A stretch of 64,000 nucleotides of DNA from Reyranella soli (GTDB lineage Bacteria > Pseudomonadota > Alphaproteobacteria > Reyranellales > Reyranellaceae), in assembly GCF_007992495.1 (NCBI RefSeq), contig NZ_BKAJ01000066.1:42739-106738 (forward strand). The letters run 5' to 3'. Each line of letters opens with the position of its first letter. Position 1 is the first letter of the stretch. Below, piece by piece: positions 60,831 to 64,000 of this stretch. The translations under genes were made by a program, and so were the position numbers. The notes beneath the pieces were generated by a model that worked only from the letters and a program-made list of their open reading frames with translations, was not told the origin of the DNA and did no database searches.

Positions 60831-63212
60831 ATGGGATCGTTTCCTAGGAGCGACCAGATTGCTGATGATGCGGCCATAAACCGGATCGTGCCGGCTTCCG
60901 AGTCTGGCGTGCTGGCGCCCGTTCGCCCCAGCGAAGCGCCGGATCAGCTGTGGGAGTGGCTGCGCCTGCTCAACCGCCGCAAGGCGTTGATCGTGGGCTG
61001 CGGTCTCGTCGCCGTTGCCTTGATGGCGTTGATCATTGCCCAGGCGACGCCGATGTACAAAGCCTCGGCGCGGCTGTTGCTCGACACACGTACCTTCAAG
61101 GTCGTCAGCACCGAGGCGGCGCTGTCGGGCGTCGACACCATGAATCTCGGCGCCATCCAAAGTGAGCTCGAGGTCATCCAGTCGGAGTTCCTGATCGGCC
61201 GTGTCGTCGACAAGCTGGGACTGGCCAACAATCCGGATTTCAATGGCAGCAAGCCGCCGGGTTTCATCGACTCGGCCTTCGCGCCGCTGCGCGAGCTATG
61301 GGCCACCGGCATCTCGACCTTGCTGGCACCGGCGCCCAAGCCGCAGCAGGCGCAACAGGGGCAGCCGGCACGCTCCAGCCGTGCCGCCGAGGAGAGCGAT
61401 CCCCGCCGTCGCGCTGCGATCGGTTCCGTGGCCGGTGGCCTCAGCGTCACGCTGCTGGGCCGAACCTACGTGATCCTGATCACTGTCGAGAGCCCCGACG
61501 GTGCGATGTCGGCGCGCATCGCCAATGCCCTGGCCGAGGCTTATCTCGCCGACCAGATCGACACCAAGAACGAGGCCAACCGGCGAGCCACCGAGTGGCT
61601 GGAGCAGCGCCTTGCCGAGCTGCGCCGCAACCTGCAGGTCGCCGAAGAGGCAGTCGCAGCCTATCGCCGAGACAAGGGTCTGGCCGGCAGCCCCGAGGGC
61701 ACCGTCTCGACCCAGACGCTGTCCGAACTCAACGGCAAGTACGTTTCCGCCCGCACCAAGCGCATCGAGCGCGAGGCGCGCCTGGTGGCGCTCAGCAAGG
61801 CAAGCCTCAATCCCGGCGAGATCGCCAACATCGCCGAGGTGTCGGGCAACACCACGTTGGCGGCCCTGCGCATCCAGGACGTCGAGCTCAACCGCAAGAT
61901 GGCCGAGCTGTCGGCAACGTTGGGGGACAACCATCCGAAGATCATGCAGGCACGCAACGAGCTCGCCTCGGTGCGCGCCCGCTTCCTGAGCGAGACCCAG
62001 CGCATCACGCTCGCCGTGCGCGCCGAGCTCGACGCCGCCAAGGCCGAGGAGGACGAGCTCAAGGAACTGGTCGACAAGGCTGCCGTCGTCTCCGGCACGG
62101 CGAGCCAGTACGAAGCCGAGCAGAAGCAGCTCGAGCGCGAGGCCCAGTCGAACCGCACCCTTTACGAAAGCTTCCTGACCCGCTTCAAGGAACTGCGCGA
62201 GCAACAGGACATCCAGCGCGCCGACGCGCGCATCCTGGCCTATGCCCAACCTTCAGGCGCGCCTTCCTCGCCGAACTACAAGACGGGTCTGATGGCCGCC
62301 TTCGTGATCGGCTGCCTGCTCGGCATGGCGGGCGCCGTCGCCGCCGAGAAGCTCGACCGCGTGTTCCGCTCGGCCGCCCAGGTCGAGGACGCGACCGGTG
62401 TTGGCGTGCTGGGCATGGTACCCGAGGTGAAGGGCGCGGCCGCGCAACGCTCCAACGTGGTCACCCACGTGCTCGAGAACAACACGTCGCCGGCGGGTGA
62501 AGCCATCCGCGCGGTGTTCACCGCCATCAGCCTGGGCAGCCTCGATCGGCCGCCGCGCGTCATCGCCGTCACCTCCTCGACGCCGAGCGAAGGCAAGACG
62601 ACTTTTGTCGCCGCCTTGGGTGGCCTGCTCACCAAGATGAACGCCTCGCGGCGCGTGCTGATCGTCGATCTCGACCTGCGCCAGGCCAGGATGTCGGCGG
62701 CGCTCGGCCTGAAGGACCGCGGCGGCACCATCGACGACTACCTGATGGGCCTGAAGACCCTGGAGGAGTGCACCAAGCGGCACGACAATTCGGGCGTCGA
62801 CTACATCCTGGCTCGGCCCAACACGCCGAACGCGCCGGAAATCCTCGAATCGCACGCCATGAAGGCCGCACTCGCCACCTTCTCGGAGCGCTACGACCTC
62901 GTGATCCTCGACGGCCCGCCGGTCATGGCGGTGTCCGATGCCCGCATCATCGCCCGGCTTGCCGATTACACGGTGTTCATCGTGCAGTGGGCCAAGACGC
63001 CGCGCGAGGTGGTCAAGACGGCAATCGCCGCCCTGCTGGGCGTCAGCAGCCACGTCGGCATCGTCATCAACCGTGTCAACCTCGCCAAGCATGCGCGCTA
63101 CGGCTACGGCGACCACGGCGACTACTACTCGCGCTACCGTGGCTACTACGGTTCGGTAGCCGAGCCGCCGGCCCCTGCCACGCGTCCGCCGCTGACGCTG
63201 GCGAAACGGTAG
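60831..63212 (+). CDS. Wzc/ExoP-type polysaccharide co-polymerase with BY-kinase domain
   Basis: 793 residues. Wzz domain with first TM (ALIVGCGLVAVALMALIIAQ, about 52-71), long coiled-coil periplasmic part, second TM (TGLMAAFVIGCLLGMAGAVAA), then a tyrosine autokinase: Walker A VTSSTPSEGKTTFVAAL, Walker A' RRVLIVDLDLRQARMS and Walker B DLVILDGPPVMAVSD. The C-terminus has a tyrosine cluster (YGYGDHGDYYSRYRGYYGS), the expected autophosphorylation tail. It controls chain length and export through cycles of phosphorylation. A phosphatase frame follows in the same phase after its TAG. Confidence 0.93.
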   Translation: MGSFPRSDQIADDAAINRIVPASESGVLAPVRPSEAPDQLWEWLRLLNRRKALIVGCGLVAVALMALIIAQATPMYKASARLLLDTRTFKVVSTEAALSGVDTMNLGAIQSELEVIQSEFLIGRVVDKLGLANNPDFNGSKPPGFIDSAFAPLRELWATGISTLLAPAPKPQQAQQGQPARSSRAAEESDPRRRAAIGSVAGGLSVTLLGRTYVILITVESPDGAMSARIANALAEAYLADQIDTKNEANRRATEWLEQRLAELRRNLQVAEEAVAAYRRDKGLAGSPEGTVSTQTLSELNGKYVSARTKRIEREARLVALSKASLNPGEIANIAEVSGNTTLAALRIQDVELNRKMAELSATLGDNHPKIMQARNELASVRARFLSETQRITLAVRAELDAAKAEEDELKELVDKAAVVSGTASQYEAEQKQLEREAQSNRTLYESFLTRFKELREQQDIQRADARILAYAQPSGAPSSPNYKTGLMAAFVIGCLLGMAGAVAAEKLDRVFRSAAQVEDATGVGVLGMVPEVKGAAAQRSNVVTHVLENNTSPAGEAIRAVFTAISLGSLDRPPRVIAVTSSTPSEGKTTFVAALGGLLTKMNASRRVLIVDLDLRQARMSAALGLKDRGGTIDDYLMGLKTLEECTKRHDNSGVDYILARPNTPNAPEILESHAMKAALATFSERYDLVILDGPPVMAVSDARIIARLADYTVFIVQWAKTPREVVKTAIAALLGVSSHVGIVINRVNLAKHARYGYGDHGDYYSRYRGYYGSVAEPPAPATRPPLTLAKR

Positions 63213-64000
63213 GGGCGGCCCACGCGCCGGATCTGGTCACGGTGGTTCGGACGAGCGTCTCCGCCGGCTGAGCCGGCGTCCGTTCCTGTCGGACATGCCG
63301 TCTACGCTGTCGGCGATATCCACGGCCGGGCTGACCTGCTCGAGGTGCTGCTCGGCCGCATTGCCGCCGAGGCGACGCGGCATCCCGAGGATACCGAACG
63401 CAGCCTGATCTTCCTGGGCGACTACATCGATCGGGGGCCTTCCAGCCGCGGTGTGGTCGAGCGGCTGCTCGGCGACCCGCTGCCGGGCTTTGCCACGGTT
63501 AGGCTGCTGGGCAATCACGAGGAGGCGCTGCTCGACTTCGTGGAGGGGCGCAGCGACGGCCTCGACTGGCTGTCCTACGGCGGCCTGGAAACGCTGATGT
63601 CCTATGGCGTGCCGCTCAAGCGCTATCCGGACACGCCGCAGCGAGCCGCTGAGCTGCGGGGCGCGCTTGCGTCTGCGGTGCCAGCGGCCCATCTCGCATT
63701 CTACCGAGCCTGTACCTTGCATCGCACCGTAGGCGACTACGTCTTCGTCCATGCCGGGGTACGGCCGGGCATCAGCCTCGAGAAGCAGCACCCGGCTGAC
63801 TTGCTCTGGATCCGAGACGAGTTCCTGCGCGCTCGGGCGGCCCTGCCGGGCAAGGTGGTGGTGCACGGCCACACGATCTGCGACCTGCCGCAGGATCTCG
63901 GCCATCGCATCAACGTCGATACCGGTGCGTTCGTGAGCGGCAGGCTGACATGCCTCGTCCTGCGCGGGACGCGGCGGCAGTTCATGTCGACCTTGGACAT
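63213..64000 (+). CDS. PPP-family metallophosphatase, 3'-partial, start codon unclear
   Basis: Frame continuing in phase after the kinase TAG (63210-63212) and running off the right edge. Metal motifs are complete: GDIHGR (DxH), [15 protein letters not shown] and VHGHT, the set of serine/threonine phosphoprotein phosphatases and diadenosine tetraphosphatase-like enzymes. Homologues usually start a short distance before the first motif with a basic MxxRxFGR stretch; here [14 protein letters not shown] is seen, but no ATG, GTG or TTG exists in phase between 63213 and 63300. Either a rare start, a sequence error or readthrough must be invoked. Domain call is firm, the start is not. Confidence 0.8.

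Noticed and set aside
27064..63212. Exosortase/PEP-CTERM type exopolysaccharide locus (suggested by the asnB-like gene and GT4 set)
   Set aside because: No exosortase, PrsK/PrsT or PEP-CTERM protein was found; the AsnB-type gene alone is not diagnostic.

Overview
The window is about 64 kb of GC-rich DNA from an alphaproteobacterium. The strongest taxonomic evidence is a complete general stress response core (PhyR, NepR and two EcfG-like sigma factors), which is known only from that class. Gene style and the palindromic intergenic repeats would fit a Reyranella/Rhodospirillales/Bradyrhizobium-like soil bacterium, but that narrower placement is inference. No rRNA, tRNA or CRISPR array was seen.

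Region by region. 1-1850 holds decaying or reduced genes: a frameshifted CDP-alcohol phosphatidyltransferase, then a Flp pilin and a prepilin peptidase that look intact, followed by a broken CpaB. 1876-15700 is a stress and housekeeping region. It holds NepR, two EcfG-like sigma factors, PhyR, a HisKA_2 sensor kinase, a hybrid kinase, two CsbD proteins (one with a signal peptide), a glycine-zipper lipoprotein, several tiny membrane proteins, and two paralogous secreted proteins. Eight sites matching the EcfG promoter form (GGAAC or GCAAC, N16-17, CGTT) sit in front of small genes here. An SDR oxidoreductase, an orphan solute-binding protein and a small GNAT enzyme are interspersed. 15681-27003 is mixed metabolism: the ergothioneine genes egtB-egtD with a divergent ATP-grasp-like gene, an amidohydrolase, a YcaQ-type DNA glycosylase, an amidase/enolase-superfamily operon, a receiver protein, a DUF2161 protein and a transglutaminase-like protease.

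27064 to the right edge is a large surface-polysaccharide locus. It begins with an O-antigen ligase/polymerase-like protein, a polyprenyl-phosphate glycosyl-1-phosphate transferase, an AsnB-type amidotransferase and a run of tightly overlapping glycosyltransferases and methyltransferases (to 41062). The centre is interrupted by an IS481-family element (41227-42255) next to two leftward genes (GT25-like and FkbM) and a decayed FkbM copy. A Wzm/Wzt ABC exporter pair follows (44746-46877), then more glycosyltransferases, two ArnT/GT39-like membrane proteins and a second polymerase-like protein. The right end is the export and chain-length module: a secreted GPLQ-repeat protein, a BBP2-type outer-membrane barrel, a Wza-like lipoprotein, a Wzc-type tyrosine autokinase and a PPP-family phosphatase that runs off the edge.

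Points most worth a second look: the eight-site EcfG promoter set with two -35 classes beside two EcfG paralogues; the 11-copy GPLQ-repeat secreted protein inside the export module; the IS element whose transposase stop codon is supplied by the CTAG target duplication; and the in-frame TAG joining the tyrosine kinase to a phosphatase that has no visible start codon.
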